The position numbers and the translations under genes are program-made. From Mycobacterium angelicum (lineage in GTDB: Bacteria; Actinomycetota; Actinomycetes; Mycobacteriales; Mycobacteriaceae), in contig NZ_MVHE01000032.1 of the NCBI RefSeq assembly GCF_002086155.1, forward strand, positions 1 to 57,923: DNA of 57,923 bases, read 5' to 3'. Numbering within the stretch: the first letter of the stretch is position 1; each line of letters starts with the position of its first letter. A model generated the notes under the pieces. That model did no database searches. It saw only the letters and a list, made by a program, of their open reading frames with translations, and was not told where the DNA came from. Shown piece by piece: positions 42,593 through 50,816 of this stretch.

Positions 42593-44086
42593 TCACCCGC
42601 CCCGCGCGGCGATCATCGCAGAGCGGTTCACTTTGGTGGCCGCGGTGCGCGGTATGGCGTCGACGAACTCGACGGTCTTGGGCACCTTGTAGGGGGCCAG
42701 TCGGCTCTTGGCGTAGTCGATCACCTGTTGTTCGGTCAGCGTTTCGGCGGGTTGCACCACCGCGTGCACCCGTCGGCCCCAGTGCGGATCGGACAGACCG
42801 ATGACCACGACGTCGGCTATACCTGGATGCCCGGCCAGCGCCGACTCCACTTCTGCCGGAAAGACATTGGCGCCGCCGGTGATGATCATGTCGGCGCGGC
42901 GGTCGACGATATAGAGGTAGCCGTCCTCGTCCAGGTGGCCGATGTCGCCCGCTGAGCGAAACCCGTCCTCGGTGCAGGGAAGTGGCGGCGCGCCCCCTAG
43001 ATAGCGGTATCCCGCGCTCATCGGCGCACGCAGGTAGACGTCGCCGTGTTCGCCGGGACCGAGCGGCCTTTTTTCGGCGTCCAGAATCCGGATCTCGGTG
43101 TCCCGGAAGCCGCGGCCCACGCTGCCCGGATGAGTCAGCCACTCGTCGCCGCGCAATGCGGTGAGGCCGAGGTTCTCGGTCATCCCGTAGGCGGTCACGA
43201 TCTGCTCCGGGCTGAGCAACTCGAACCAGGTGTGCAGCAGCGATGGCGGCATCACGGCCGCACCTTGCAAGATGAAGACAATGCTGGATAGGTCCCGCTG
43301 ACGAACGTCGGGGCGGGCGGCGATTCGCGCCAGCATGGTCGGTGTGGCAGTGAAGTTGGTGATGCGGAAGCGTTCGACCACGTCTAAAACCAGTGTGGCG
43401 TCGAACTTTTCGAGTATGACAAGATGGTCGCCGCCCAATAGCATGAGGAAGGTGGCGAAGCCGTTGGTGTGATACATCGGTGCAGGCACCATGATGGTTT
43501 GGGGCTGGGCGATCGGTGTCCAGTTCGACAGGAATGGCTCGCCCTGCTGGGGTATCCACAGCGATGGCGCCAGATTGAGAATCACCTTGGGCACACCGGT
43601 TGATCCGCTGCTGCAGATGCCGTTGGCGGTCGGCGAAATAGCTTCGGGTAGTGCGCTTTCGGACTCGGCGGCGGCGCGGGCGTCTAGTTCCCAGCGGCTC
43701 TGTTCGTCGACCACCACGGCGGGGTCGATCACCGCGCGCACCCGCTCGCGCTCCCATTCGGGCAGATCCCAATGCATCGGAATGGGCACAGCGCCGATCT
43801 TCCAGCAACCGAGCGTGGCCAGCACGAGATGCTGTGAATTCGGTATGGCAAGCGCGACAAGGGAACCCGCTTGAGCGCCGCACGCGGCCAGGGCTCGGCC
43901 CCACTGGTTGGCGTGTGCGTCGAGGTCGCCGAAGGTCAGTGTCTGCGCGGTGCCGTCCAGCCCGATAACGGTAACGGCCGGGTCGTTCCGCTTTTCTTCA
44001 GCGAGTTGCTGGAGTTTGGTTCCGAACGGGATTCCGTCCTCGAGTGGATTCGGGGTTGCCCCGGATGTGATGGGTTGGGTGCTCAC
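42593..44086 (-). CDS. Acyl-CoA synthetase (FadD-type)
   Basis: The 497-residue adenylate-forming enzyme has the ATP-binding SSGSTGVPK loop (159-167), a YGMTE motif, and SAGDIGHLDEDGYLYIVDRRADMIITGGANVFPAEVE. The catalytic Lys lies in TAATKVNRSAM. It activates a carboxylic acid as the CoA thioester through an acyl-adenylate. The GTG start at 44084-44086 overlaps the stop of the upstream FadE gene, so it is the last of a five-gene operon (four FadE then FadD). Longer frames to 44512 lack family similarity and overlap FadE. Confidence 0.9.
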   Translation of the reverse strand: MSTQPITSGATPNPLEDGIPFGTKLQQLAEEKRNDPAVTVIGLDGTAQTLTFGDLDAHANQWGRALAACGAQAGSLVALAIPNSQHLVLATLGCWKIGAVPIPMHWDLPEWERERVRAVIDPAVVVDEQSRWELDARAAAESESALPEAISPTANGICSSGSTGVPKVILNLAPSLWIPQQGEPFLSNWTPIAQPQTIMVPAPMYHTNGFATFLMLLGGDHLVILEKFDATLVLDVVERFRITNFTATPTMLARIAARPDVRQRDLSSIVFILQGAAVMPPSLLHTWFELLSPEQIVTAYGMTENLGLTALRGDEWLTHPGSVGRGFRDTEIRILDAEKRPLGPGEHGDVYLRAPMSAGYRYLGGAPPLPCTEDGFRSAGDIGHLDEDGYLYIVDRRADMIITGGANVFPAEVESALAGHPGIADVVVIGLSDPHWGRRVHAVVQPAETLTEQQVIDYAKSRLAPYKVPKTVEFVDAIPRTAATKVNRSAMIAARGG

Positions 44087-45003
44087 GAGAACAGCGTCTC
44101 CAGCGAACCGTCGGCGACGTCGGGTATCAGGCGCAACGCCAGTGCTTCGCTGCCCAGCGGCAACCGGATCAGCGGTTGGGTGTGGCGGTCGAGGACGCTG
44201 ACGTCGGACTCGTCGCAGAAACCGAGCGCGCCGAGCAACTGATGCGAGGTGCGTAGCACCTGGCGCGCCGTATCGGCGGCCTTGAGCCGCAACACAAGTG
44301 CGTCCGCGGAGCGAATCTGCAATGGCACCGTTTCCGGCCGGCACAGGGTGTACTTGGCGAGTTCGTGCAGTCCGCGCACGGCGACGGAAGCATCGGCGAC
44401 GGCGAACCTGACGGTTTGGAAATCGGCGAGCGGCTTGCCGAACTGAATCCTGGCGCGCACGTGCGCGGTCACGATTTGCAGCAACTGCTGAACCGCTCCC
44501 AGAATCCGCCATGATCCCAGCACGAGATGAAGATTAACGTCGGCGGCCGGCACGGTTCCGTCGGGTGCGCCCAACGTTGCCGGCACCAAGAATGGCCCCA
44601 ATTTGGCGTTGGTTCGCGATGTCAGCCGCGGCTGGTAGCGGTTGCCGTCGAGGTCTGCGGCGATCCAACTGCCGGACAGGTCGCCGTGGTCGATGCGCGG
44701 CGCGTCGGGGTTCACCAACGCCAGTCGGGCTCCGTCGATGGCCAGCAGCTCCTCGACCAGCGGATAGGGCAGAGCCGTCGCGCCGGCGGCCTGACAGAGC
44801 ACCGCCGCGGCCAGGGTGTCGTCCCCGCGGAAGCGGACGTCGAGCTCGAAGGCACCCACCTCGCGCAGCGCTTCGCGCGCCGAATCCCGGATGGCGCTGT
44901 CGGTTTCGGCCCGCAGCGCCGCCTGCGGACCGCCCAGCCGGCCCAACCGCTTGGCCGCGACGGCGGCGAAGTCGGTAATATCTTGCGGTAGTGCGGTATT
45001 CAC
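44083..45003 (-). CDS. Acyl-CoA dehydrogenase, short FadE subunit
   Basis: At 306 residues this FadE is shorter than the usual 380. It keeps a reduced N-terminal part (REALREVGAFELDVRF) and the C-terminal helical domain with ARIQFGKPLADFQTVRFAVADA. The middle beta domain is shortened and the acyl-CoA dehydrogenase SEP-type FAD loop is not visible. Together with the full-length FadE it overlaps (45000-46169) it probably forms an alpha2beta2 dehydrogenase, with this subunit contributing FAD contacts rather than the catalytic base. Confidence 0.82.
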   Translation of the reverse strand: MNTALPQDITDFAAVAAKRLGRLGGPQAALRAETDSAIRDSAREALREVGAFELDVRFRGDDTLAAAVLCQAAGATALPYPLVEELLAIDGARLALVNPDAPRIDHGDLSGSWIAADLDGNRYQPRLTSRTNAKLGPFLVPATLGAPDGTVPAADVNLHLVLGSWRILGAVQQLLQIVTAHVRARIQFGKPLADFQTVRFAVADASVAVRGLHELAKYTLCRPETVPLQIRSADALVLRLKAADTARQVLRTSHQLLGALGFCDESDVSVLDRHTQPLIRLPLGSEALALRLIPDVADGSLETLFS

Positions 45004-46169
45004 CGTCGTTGTTCTCCCAAGACGTCGCGTGCCACCAGCATTCGCTGCACTTCGATGGTGCCCGACGCCACGGTGGCGGCCTGGGCGTAACGCCAGTGGT
45101 CTTCGATCGCCCCATGCAGCGCGGCCGACGAACCGCTGTCCAGCGCCGTCGGACCGAGCACGTCGAAGAGCAGCTCGGCCACCTGCTGATCACAAGTGGT
45201 GGTCGCGATGCGGGCCGCGCTGGCGGCCGTGCCGGCCGACGGATCGTCCTGCAGCGACACGGCACGATAGGCCAGCAGTCTGGCCACCCGTAAGTCGACG
45301 AGCGCTCGCACCCAACGGGCGCGAAGCGTTTCCGGTAGCCGGTCCCAGTCGTCGCCGAGCTGGCTGCGCATCCGGTCCAGTAGCGATTCACAGCGTGCGT
45401 AACGCGCGATACCGACGCGCTCGAAAGCCAGCGCTTCGCGCATCACCCGCCAGCCGTCGCCGGGCTCACCTAGCACGTCGCTGGGAAAGGCCTGCACCCC
45501 GTCCAGGAACATCTCGTTGAGGTGATGTGGTCCAAGCATTGACGGGATCGGCCGGACGGTGAACCCGGGCCGGTCCATGGGGATGAGAAAAAGGGTGAGC
45601 CGCTTGGGCTTTGGCGCGTCCGGGTGAGTGCATGCCGCGAGCACACACCAGGACGCCATCTGTGCGTAGGACGTCCACACCTTCTGGCCGGTGATGCGCC
45701 ACGCCTGGCCATCTGGACCCTCCGGCACTGCGCGGGTGCGTAACGAAGCGAGGTCGGTGCCTGCTTCTGGTTCGGAGAATCCCTGGCACCAGATCACTTC
45801 ACCGGAGGCGATGGCCGACAGGTGCCGGGCCTTCTGCTCGGCCGTCCCGTAGCGCATCAGGGCCGGCCCGACCCAGTTGATCCCCATGTACTGCGGGCCA
45901 CGCGGCTCGTGATGAGCCCACATCTCTTCGCGCAGTACCGTCTGCTGCCAGACCGAACCTCCGCCGCCGCCATGTTCTTTCGGCCAGGCCAGAGCCAGCA
46001 GATCCTCGGCGGCCAGCAGCTTACAGAAGGACTCGGTGGCGGCAAGGTCTCGCGGATCGCTCGTGCAGGCACCCAGGAAGCCGGCGGGAATGTGGTCGGA
46101 TATCAACTGCCGCAGGTGTGTTCGCAGTTCAGCTGCGTCGTCGCCGAGGCCGTAATCCATCGTCGTCAT
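45000..46169 (-). CDS. Acyl-CoA dehydrogenase, FadE
   Basis: The 389-residue protein has LAWPKEHGGGGGSVWQQTVLREE, the FAD/substrate loop CQGFSEPEAGTDLASLRTRA, and WRITGQKVWTSYA. Near the end it has VASGTIEVQRMLVARDVLG, the region holding the conserved C-terminal motif. It is a full-length FadE within an operon in which each gene overlaps the next by four bases. Pairing with the short FadE downstream is likely. Confidence 0.9.
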   Translation of the reverse strand: MTTMDYGLGDDAAELRTHLRQLISDHIPAGFLGACTSDPRDLAATESFCKLLAAEDLLALAWPKEHGGGGGSVWQQTVLREEMWAHHEPRGPQYMGINWVGPALMRYGTAEQKARHLSAIASGEVIWCQGFSEPEAGTDLASLRTRAVPEGPDGQAWRITGQKVWTSYAQMASWCVLAACTHPDAPKPKRLTLFLIPMDRPGFTVRPIPSMLGPHHLNEMFLDGVQAFPSDVLGEPGDGWRVMREALAFERVGIARYARCESLLDRMRSQLGDDWDRLPETLRARWVRALVDLRVARLLAYRAVSLQDDPSAGTAASAARIATTTCDQQVAELLFDVLGPTALDSGSSAALHGAIEDHWRYAQAATVASGTIEVQRMLVARDVLGEQRR

Positions 46170-47260
46170 CCCTTTGGCAGCCCGAGCACCCGCTCGGCGA
46201 TGATGTTGCGCTGGACTTCGGAGGTGCCGCCGTAGATGGTGGCGGCCAGCGCGTCCTGGCGTTCGAAGAGCAGGTCCGGGTCCGCACTGGATTTCGGGCC
46301 GGCCGCAGCCGCCCTAAGCTCCCAAACACGTTGCAGGGTAACCGATCCGAGCAGCTTCATGATGTCGGCTTCCGGACTGGGCCGCCCGGCGAGTTCGTTG
46401 CTCAGGGCACGGTAGCCGGTGGCCCGCAACGCTTCGGCGTCGCTGAGCAAGCGGCCGAGCTCACCGCAAATGGTTTCGTCGACGTTCTCGTGCAGCGAAT
46501 CGAGCCCCCGCTTGATCTCCACCCAGTTCATGATCCAAATCATTTGGCGCTCGTGGTGTAGCGACGACAAGGCGACGTTCCAGCCGCCGTTGAGTGGACC
46601 CAACAGGTTGTCCACGGGGATCTCCACCTCGTCGAGGAAGACCTCGCAGAATGTCTCGTCGGAGATCGATGCCATCCGGATGGGTTCGATGCGCACCCCG
46701 GGTGAGTGCAGGTCGAGGATGAGGCAGGAGATGCCGCGGTGCTTGGGCGCGTCTGGATCGGTGCGCACATATAGTGTGCACCAACGTGATTCGTGTGCCT
46801 GGGTGGTCCAGATCTTGTGTCCGCTGACGCGGAACACGGGGCCGTCGCGCTTGGCGCGGGTGCGCAGCCCGGCGAAATCGGAACCCGCTTCCGGCTCGGA
46901 CATGCCCAGCGCCCACCATTCGTCGCCCCGCAACAGCGGTACCAGGAGGCGCTCGATCTGCGCCGCGGTGCCGAACTGGCGGATCCCCGCGGCAGCGACG
47001 TTGGGACCGGCGATGTTGGGCAACTTGGGCGCCGAACGCATGGCTGCTTCCAGACGAACTTGCATAGCGTCGCGCAAACCCAGCGACCGTCCGCCATGCT
47101 CGCGTGGCCAGGTGGGCTGTAGCCAGCCGGCTTCGAAGGCTGCCCTTTGGTAGGCCCGTCGCAGCGAGATGTCCCAACGGTATTGGCGATATCGCTGGTA
47201 GTAGTCGTCGGGCAGAAACTCCGTCAACCAGGTGCCGAATTCCTCGGCAGGTGCCGTCAT
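46166..47260 (-). CDS. Acyl-CoA dehydrogenase, FadE
   Basis: This 364-residue enzyme has PTWPREHGGRSLGLRDAMQVRLEAAM and the loop GMSEPEAGSDFAGLRTRA. It continues with FRVSGHKIWTTQAHESRWCTLYVRTD and closes with IYGGTSEVQRNIIAERVLGLPKG, the FAD-binding C-terminal motif of acyl-CoA dehydrogenases. ATG at 47258-47260 overlaps the upstream FadE stop. Much longer frames to 48082 are read-through of the neighbouring gene and are rejected. It is probably the catalytic partner of the FadE at 47257-48297. Confidence 0.9.
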   Translation of the reverse strand: MTAPAEEFGTWLTEFLPDDYYQRYRQYRWDISLRRAYQRAAFEAGWLQPTWPREHGGRSLGLRDAMQVRLEAAMRSAPKLPNIAGPNVAAAGIRQFGTAAQIERLLVPLLRGDEWWALGMSEPEAGSDFAGLRTRAKRDGPVFRVSGHKIWTTQAHESRWCTLYVRTDPDAPKHRGISCLILDLHSPGVRIEPIRMASISDETFCEVFLDEVEIPVDNLLGPLNGGWNVALSSLHHERQMIWIMNWVEIKRGLDSLHENVDETICGELGRLLSDAEALRATGYRALSNELAGRPSPEADIMKLLGSVTLQRVWELRAAAAGPKSSADPDLLFERQDALAATIYGGTSEVQRNIIAERVLGLPKG

Positions 47261-48297
47261 ATCGCTCCTCCGGCAAAGCGGCGGCCCAGTCGATGATAGA
47301 GGGCGCGGCTGTCGCCAAGCATCGCCGCGCTCTGCCAAGCACGCCGGACGTAAAGGTGAATGTCGTGTTCCCAGGTCTGCCCGAGCGCGCCGTGCACCTG
47401 CACAGCGGTGCGTGCGCAGGTGGTAGCGGCGTCGCCGGCCGCGGCCTTGGCCATCGCGGCGGCAGTCCACGTGGGATTGGCCGCCGCCGCGTAGGTGAGG
47501 CTGCGGGCGCGTTCGAGGCTGACGTAGTTGTCGGCCAGTGCATGTTTGATTCCCTGGAATGCGCCGATCGGCTTGCCGAATTGCTGACGCGTCTTGGCGT
47601 GCTCGACGGAGCGCTGCAACGCGCCGCTCGCCACGCCGACCAGATCGGCGGCTGCGGCGATCAGCGGTGTGGTCAATGCGGATTCGAGTTCGACGGGCGC
47701 GGTGGCCACCGGTTCGGCGTCGATCTCGACGTCGGCGACGGGCTGTGCGGGGTCGGTCGACTCGCCCGCCTGGACGGTCACTCCTTCGCCACTGCGCACC
47801 ACCGCGGCCAGCACGCCGTCGTCGGTGGCGGCCAGCGTGACGATGAGTTCGGCGCGGGTCGCATTCGTAACCGCGACCGCACGTCCGCTCAGGCGCCCGC
47901 GCTGAAGAGTCATCGGGGCGCCGGGGAGTCGCCGACCGGGGGAGTGCACCGCCAGGGTCGCGACGACGCCGTCGGCGATACCGGCGAGGACTTCTTGGCA
48001 CACGTCGCCGCAGGCATGCAAGAGGCCTGCGGCCAGGCCGACGCTGCTGAGCAAGGGGATGGGCGCCAGAGCCGCGCCGCATTCCTCGAGGACCACCGCG
48101 AGGTCACCCGGCCCGAAATCGCAGTCGGGTGCTGCCAGCTCAGTCCACCCGTGGTCGACGACGGTCTTCCAGAGGGCGCGCCACCGCTCGGGGTCGATGA
48201 GCGCTTGGCGCACCACCTCCGGTGGACATTCGGTGCGCAGGATGTCGCGCGCGGTGTCGCGCAGCGTCAGCTGCTCCGAAGTCAGGCCGACATCCAT
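47257..48297 (-). CDS. Acyl-CoA dehydrogenase, FadE (first gene of the FadE4-FadD operon)
   Basis: The 346-residue FadE starts MDVGLTSEQLTLRDTARDIL, the classic acyl-CoA dehydrogenase N-terminus, and ends with a FAD region (RQQFGKPIGAFQGIKHALAD...AVQVHGALGQTWEHDIHLYVRR). The middle domain is divergent and lacks the SEP loop, so it is likely the non-catalytic subunit of a pair with the next gene. The ATG at 48295-48297 opens the operon; an AT-rich promoter stretch and AGAGGT precede it. It is divergent from an LLM oxidoreductase. Confidence 0.88.
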   Translation of the reverse strand: MDVGLTSEQLTLRDTARDILRTECPPEVVRQALIDPERWRALWKTVVDHGWTELAAPDCDFGPGDLAVVLEECGAALAPIPLLSSVGLAAGLLHACGDVCQEVLAGIADGVVATLAVHSPGRRLPGAPMTLQRGRLSGRAVAVTNATRAELIVTLAATDDGVLAAVVRSGEGVTVQAGESTDPAQPVADVEIDAEPVATAPVELESALTTPLIAAAADLVGVASGALQRSVEHAKTRQQFGKPIGAFQGIKHALADNYVSLERARSLTYAAAANPTWTAAAMAKAAAGDAATTCARTAVQVHGALGQTWEHDIHLYVRRAWQSAAMLGDSRALYHRLGRRFAGGAI

Positions 48298-48373
48298 AAG
48301 ACCTCTAACATAGCAAAAATAGTAAACTAGCGATCCAGGTCCGATCGAGTCGAACACACGCATAGGTGGGCGC

Positions 48374-49219
48374 ATGGCCGAGTGGTTTCTGTTTCTGCCG
48401 CAGGTGCGGTTGCCGGTGGCCGATATCGCCGAACGGGCCCGGCATGCCGAAGCCAGTGGGTTCGACGGAATAGCGTTCATCGATCACCTCGAGGCGCCTG
48501 GGCAACCGGCTGAAAACATCTGGGAGGCAATGGGCATCGCCACCTGGGTGGCGGCCAAGACGCAGCGGTTGAAGATCGGTCACTTGGTGCTCTGCGATGC
48601 GTTCCGGCACCCGGCAGTGCTGGCCAAGCAAGCGGTCACTCTCGCGGCGGCCTCCGACGGCAGATTCGAGCTCGGTCTGGGCTCGGGGTCGTGGCCAGCC
48701 GAATTCGCCAGATTCGATGTCGGTGACCAAGATCCGGTGGCCCGCGTACGGCAACTCGATCGGCACCTGGGTCTGCTCAGGCAGTACTGGTCTGATGGTG
48801 AGCGGGCCCAATCTCCCAAGCCGGCCCATCCGATACCGCTGATTCTCGGCGGCAGCGGCCGCCGCATGATGGAACTCGTTGCAAAATACGCGGATTGGTG
48901 GAACCTACAGTCGAACCACATCGACAGGTTGCCCCGGCTGGCGCCGGCTGCCGGAGGAGCCCGGATCTCGGTCCAGCAGATGGTGGGGTTCATCCGGTCC
49001 GGCAGTGATCCCGCCGCCGTCCGCGAAGTCAGCACCCGGCGATTCGGTCACCTGGGACCGGGCCTGGTTTGCGGCGACGCCGCTGAGCTCCGCGAGTATT
49101 TCGCGGGTTTGGCGGCGCAGCGGGTCGAGCGTTTCTACGTGTGGTTCGCCGATTTCGCGGTCCCCGAATCACTGGCCGAATTCGGGGAGTCGGTCATCAA
49201 GGAGTTTCCTTCGCCGTAG
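48374..49219 (+). CDS. LLM-class flavin/F420 oxidoreductase
   Basis: The 281-residue luciferase-like protein begins EWFLFLPQVRLPVADIAERARHAEASGFDGIAFIDHL. It contains RLKIGHLVLCDAFRHPAVLAKQAVTLAAASDGRFELGLGSG, the conserved glycine-rich cofactor strand. It is short for the family (usually 300-350). It lies divergently from the FadE operon, 76 bases away, and its 3' end overlaps a converging SDR by about 23 bases, so it belongs to the same catabolic region. Confidence 0.85.
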   Translation: MAEWFLFLPQVRLPVADIAERARHAEASGFDGIAFIDHLEAPGQPAENIWEAMGIATWVAAKTQRLKIGHLVLCDAFRHPAVLAKQAVTLAAASDGRFELGLGSGSWPAEFARFDVGDQDPVARVRQLDRHLGLLRQYWSDGERAQSPKPAHPIPLILGGSGRRMMELVAKYADWWNLQSNHIDRLPRLAPAAGGARISVQQMVGFIRSGSDPAAVREVSTRRFGHLGPGLVCGDAAELREYFAGLAAQRVERFYVWFADFAVPESLAEFGESVIKEFPSP

Positions 49220-49922
49220 CGCGCCGGCGAGCCTCGGTGGGTACGACGGGCGCGCGGGCGTACGGGCCGCGCTGTACCGCACTCAAGCGGATTTCCGGCA
49301 GGTCCACCGATGAGTCCACAGTGTCCAGCCAGGCGACCGCCGCGGCGATGTCGGATACCTGAATCGCATACATCTCGAACGGAACGTCCTGCAGCATCTC
49401 GGTTTCCACCGGCCCCGGCGTCACCAGGTGAACGGCGATGCCGTCGCGGTCGACTTCAAGGGCCAGCGCCCGGGCAAAGGCGTTCATGCCGGCTTTGGAT
49501 GCGGAGTATGCCGTGCGGGCCATCATCGGTTCGTGGGCCGCCGAGGACGAGATGAACACCAGTCGCGAGCCCGCCCGCATCTTGGGCAGCACCGCCGACG
49601 TCACCACGAAGCAGGAATCCAGGTTGGCCGACATGATGGTGCGCCACTGCTCAAATGTCTGCTTGCGGGCATACGTTCCACCGAGTGTGCCGGCCGCGTG
49701 CACGACGAGATCGACCGTAGCGAGTTCGCTTATTGCGGTGGCGAATCCGGTCGGATCGGATGCGTCGGCCACGATGTGGCGAGCGCCGATCTCCGCGGCC
49801 GCCGCGCGCAGCGGCGCTTCGCGTCGCGCCACGAGGATCACTTCGTAGCCGCGCTCGCACAGCTCACCCGCGCAGGCTTTTCCGATCCCACCGCTGCCAC
49901 CGGTGACCAGTGCGGTTCTCAC
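49197..49922 (-). CDS. Short-chain dehydrogenase/reductase
   Basis: The 241-residue SDR has TGGSGGIGKACAGEL, the HAAGT variant of NNAG, ISSSAAHEP, and YSASKAGMNAFARALALE with catalytic Tyr and Lys. The GTG at 49920-49922 is placed so the Rossmann strand begins immediately; longer frames run through the GntR gene. It lies five bases after the GntR stop, so regulator and enzyme are co-transcribed. Confidence 0.87.
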   Translation of the reverse strand: MRTALVTGGSGGIGKACAGELCERGYEVILVARREAPLRAAAAEIGARHIVADASDPTGFATAISELATVDLVVHAAGTLGGTYARKQTFEQWRTIMSANLDSCFVVTSAVLPKMRAGSRLVFISSSAAHEPMMARTAYSASKAGMNAFARALALEVDRDGIAVHLVTPGPVETEMLQDVPFEMYAIQVSDIAAAVAWLDTVDSSVDLPEIRLSAVQRGPYARAPVVPTEARRRATAKETP

Positions 49923-49927
49923 CGGAT

Positions 49928-50749
49928 TTAGTGGCGCCGCATATCCCGCGTGCGTGACAACGCCTGCGGGGAAAGCGCATGGATGCGTTGTTCGGGGCGG
50001 CCGGACAACACGTAGGTCTGGGTGTCGGCGAGGTGGCGGCCCGCGATGCGGCGGGCCCGGTCGACGTCGCCTTCGGCGATCGTCTCGGCCAGCTTGGTGT
50101 GGGTGTTGAGTACGGCGCGGCGCTTGGTCAGTGACGGGTAGGTGCCGCGTGCGGCACTCTCGTCGGCCCACTGTTGTTCGTGGCTGGTCCACAGCGTTTC
50201 CAGGCTGCCGACGACGGCGATAATGGTGTGGTTGCCGCAGCCGCGAACGATGAGATCGTGGAATTGGCGGCCGATCTCGGTGAAAAGCCTCCCGTCGTCC
50301 AGGTTTTCGGCCATGGCGTCGTTGACTTGTTTGAGCTCGGGCACCAGGGTGTCCGCGCGGTCGGGTCGCTGGGCGGCAAGTGCGGCGCAGGCGGGTTCGA
50401 GTTCTTGTAATGCCATGCCGAGGTCGGCGACCGCGACGGATTCGCTTTGCAACAGCAGGCCCAGCATGTAAGCGGCGCTGGTCTTCGCCGGTGCATGCAC
50501 GACCGCTCCGCCGCGGTTGCCCCGGCGCACCGACACCAGCCCCTCGGTCTCCAAGATCCGCAGTGCTTCTCGCAGCGAGACCAGGCTGACGTTGAACTGC
50601 TCGACGAGTACTTCCTGGCGGGGCAGCAGGTCGCCGTCGGCGAGTTCGCCATCGATGATCTGGCGGCGCAGCTCGTCGGCTACGATTTCGGCAATCCTCG
50701 GCGCCGACAGTCGGCGGCGGGCGTCGGGTCCAATTCCCAGGGCGGTCAT
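49928..50749 (-). CDS. GntR-family (FadR subgroup) transcriptional regulator
   Basis: The 273-residue regulator has the N-terminal winged helix (IADELRRQIIDGELADGDLLPRQEVLVEQFNVSLVSLREALRILETEGLVSVRRGNRGGAVV) and a C-terminal helical FCD ligand domain (Asp/His-containing GRQFHDLIVRGCGN and an HTKLAETIAEGDVDRARRIAGRHL ending). FadR-type members respond to acyl-CoAs or organic acids. It is divergent from the CoA-transferase gene with only 67 bases between, and co-directional with the SDR, so it probably controls this cluster. Confidence 0.9.
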   Translation of the reverse strand: MTALGIGPDARRRLSAPRIAEIVADELRRQIIDGELADGDLLPRQEVLVEQFNVSLVSLREALRILETEGLVSVRRGNRGGAVVHAPAKTSAAYMLGLLLQSESVAVADLGMALQELEPACAALAAQRPDRADTLVPELKQVNDAMAENLDDGRLFTEIGRQFHDLIVRGCGNHTIIAVVGSLETLWTSHEQQWADESAARGTYPSLTKRRAVLNTHTKLAETIAEGDVDRARRIAGRHLADTQTYVLSGRPEQRIHALSPQALSRTRDMRRH

Positions 50750-50784
50750 CCGATCCTCGCAGGGCTCACGTGCTTGCTGGCTTA

Positions 50785-50813
50785 GCTATTTTAGCAGTAA
50801 TGGTATAAATAGC
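50785..50813. promoter_or_regulatory. Inverted repeat GCTATTT...AAATAGC and leaderless -10 for the CoA-transferase gene
   Basis: GCTATTT (50785-50791) and AAATAGC (50807-50813) are exact inverted arms. The right arm overlaps TATAAA (50804-50809), a -10 element seven bases before the GTG at 50817, consistent with a leaderless transcript. The divergent GntR gene is the natural candidate to bind here. Confidence 0.45.
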
Positions 50814-50816
50814 CGC

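Noticed and set aside
44087..44512. N-terminal extension of FadD
   Set aside because: It is low-complexity Arg/Ala translation of the upstream FadE in another frame.
47261..48082. N-terminal extension of the FadE at 46166
   Set aside because: It overlaps the preceding FadE gene completely and lacks acyl-CoA dehydrogenase similarity.
50517..50816. N-terminal extension of the CoA-transferase
   Set aside because: It is antisense to the GntR gene and crosses the promoter; the GTG at 50817 fits a leaderless start.
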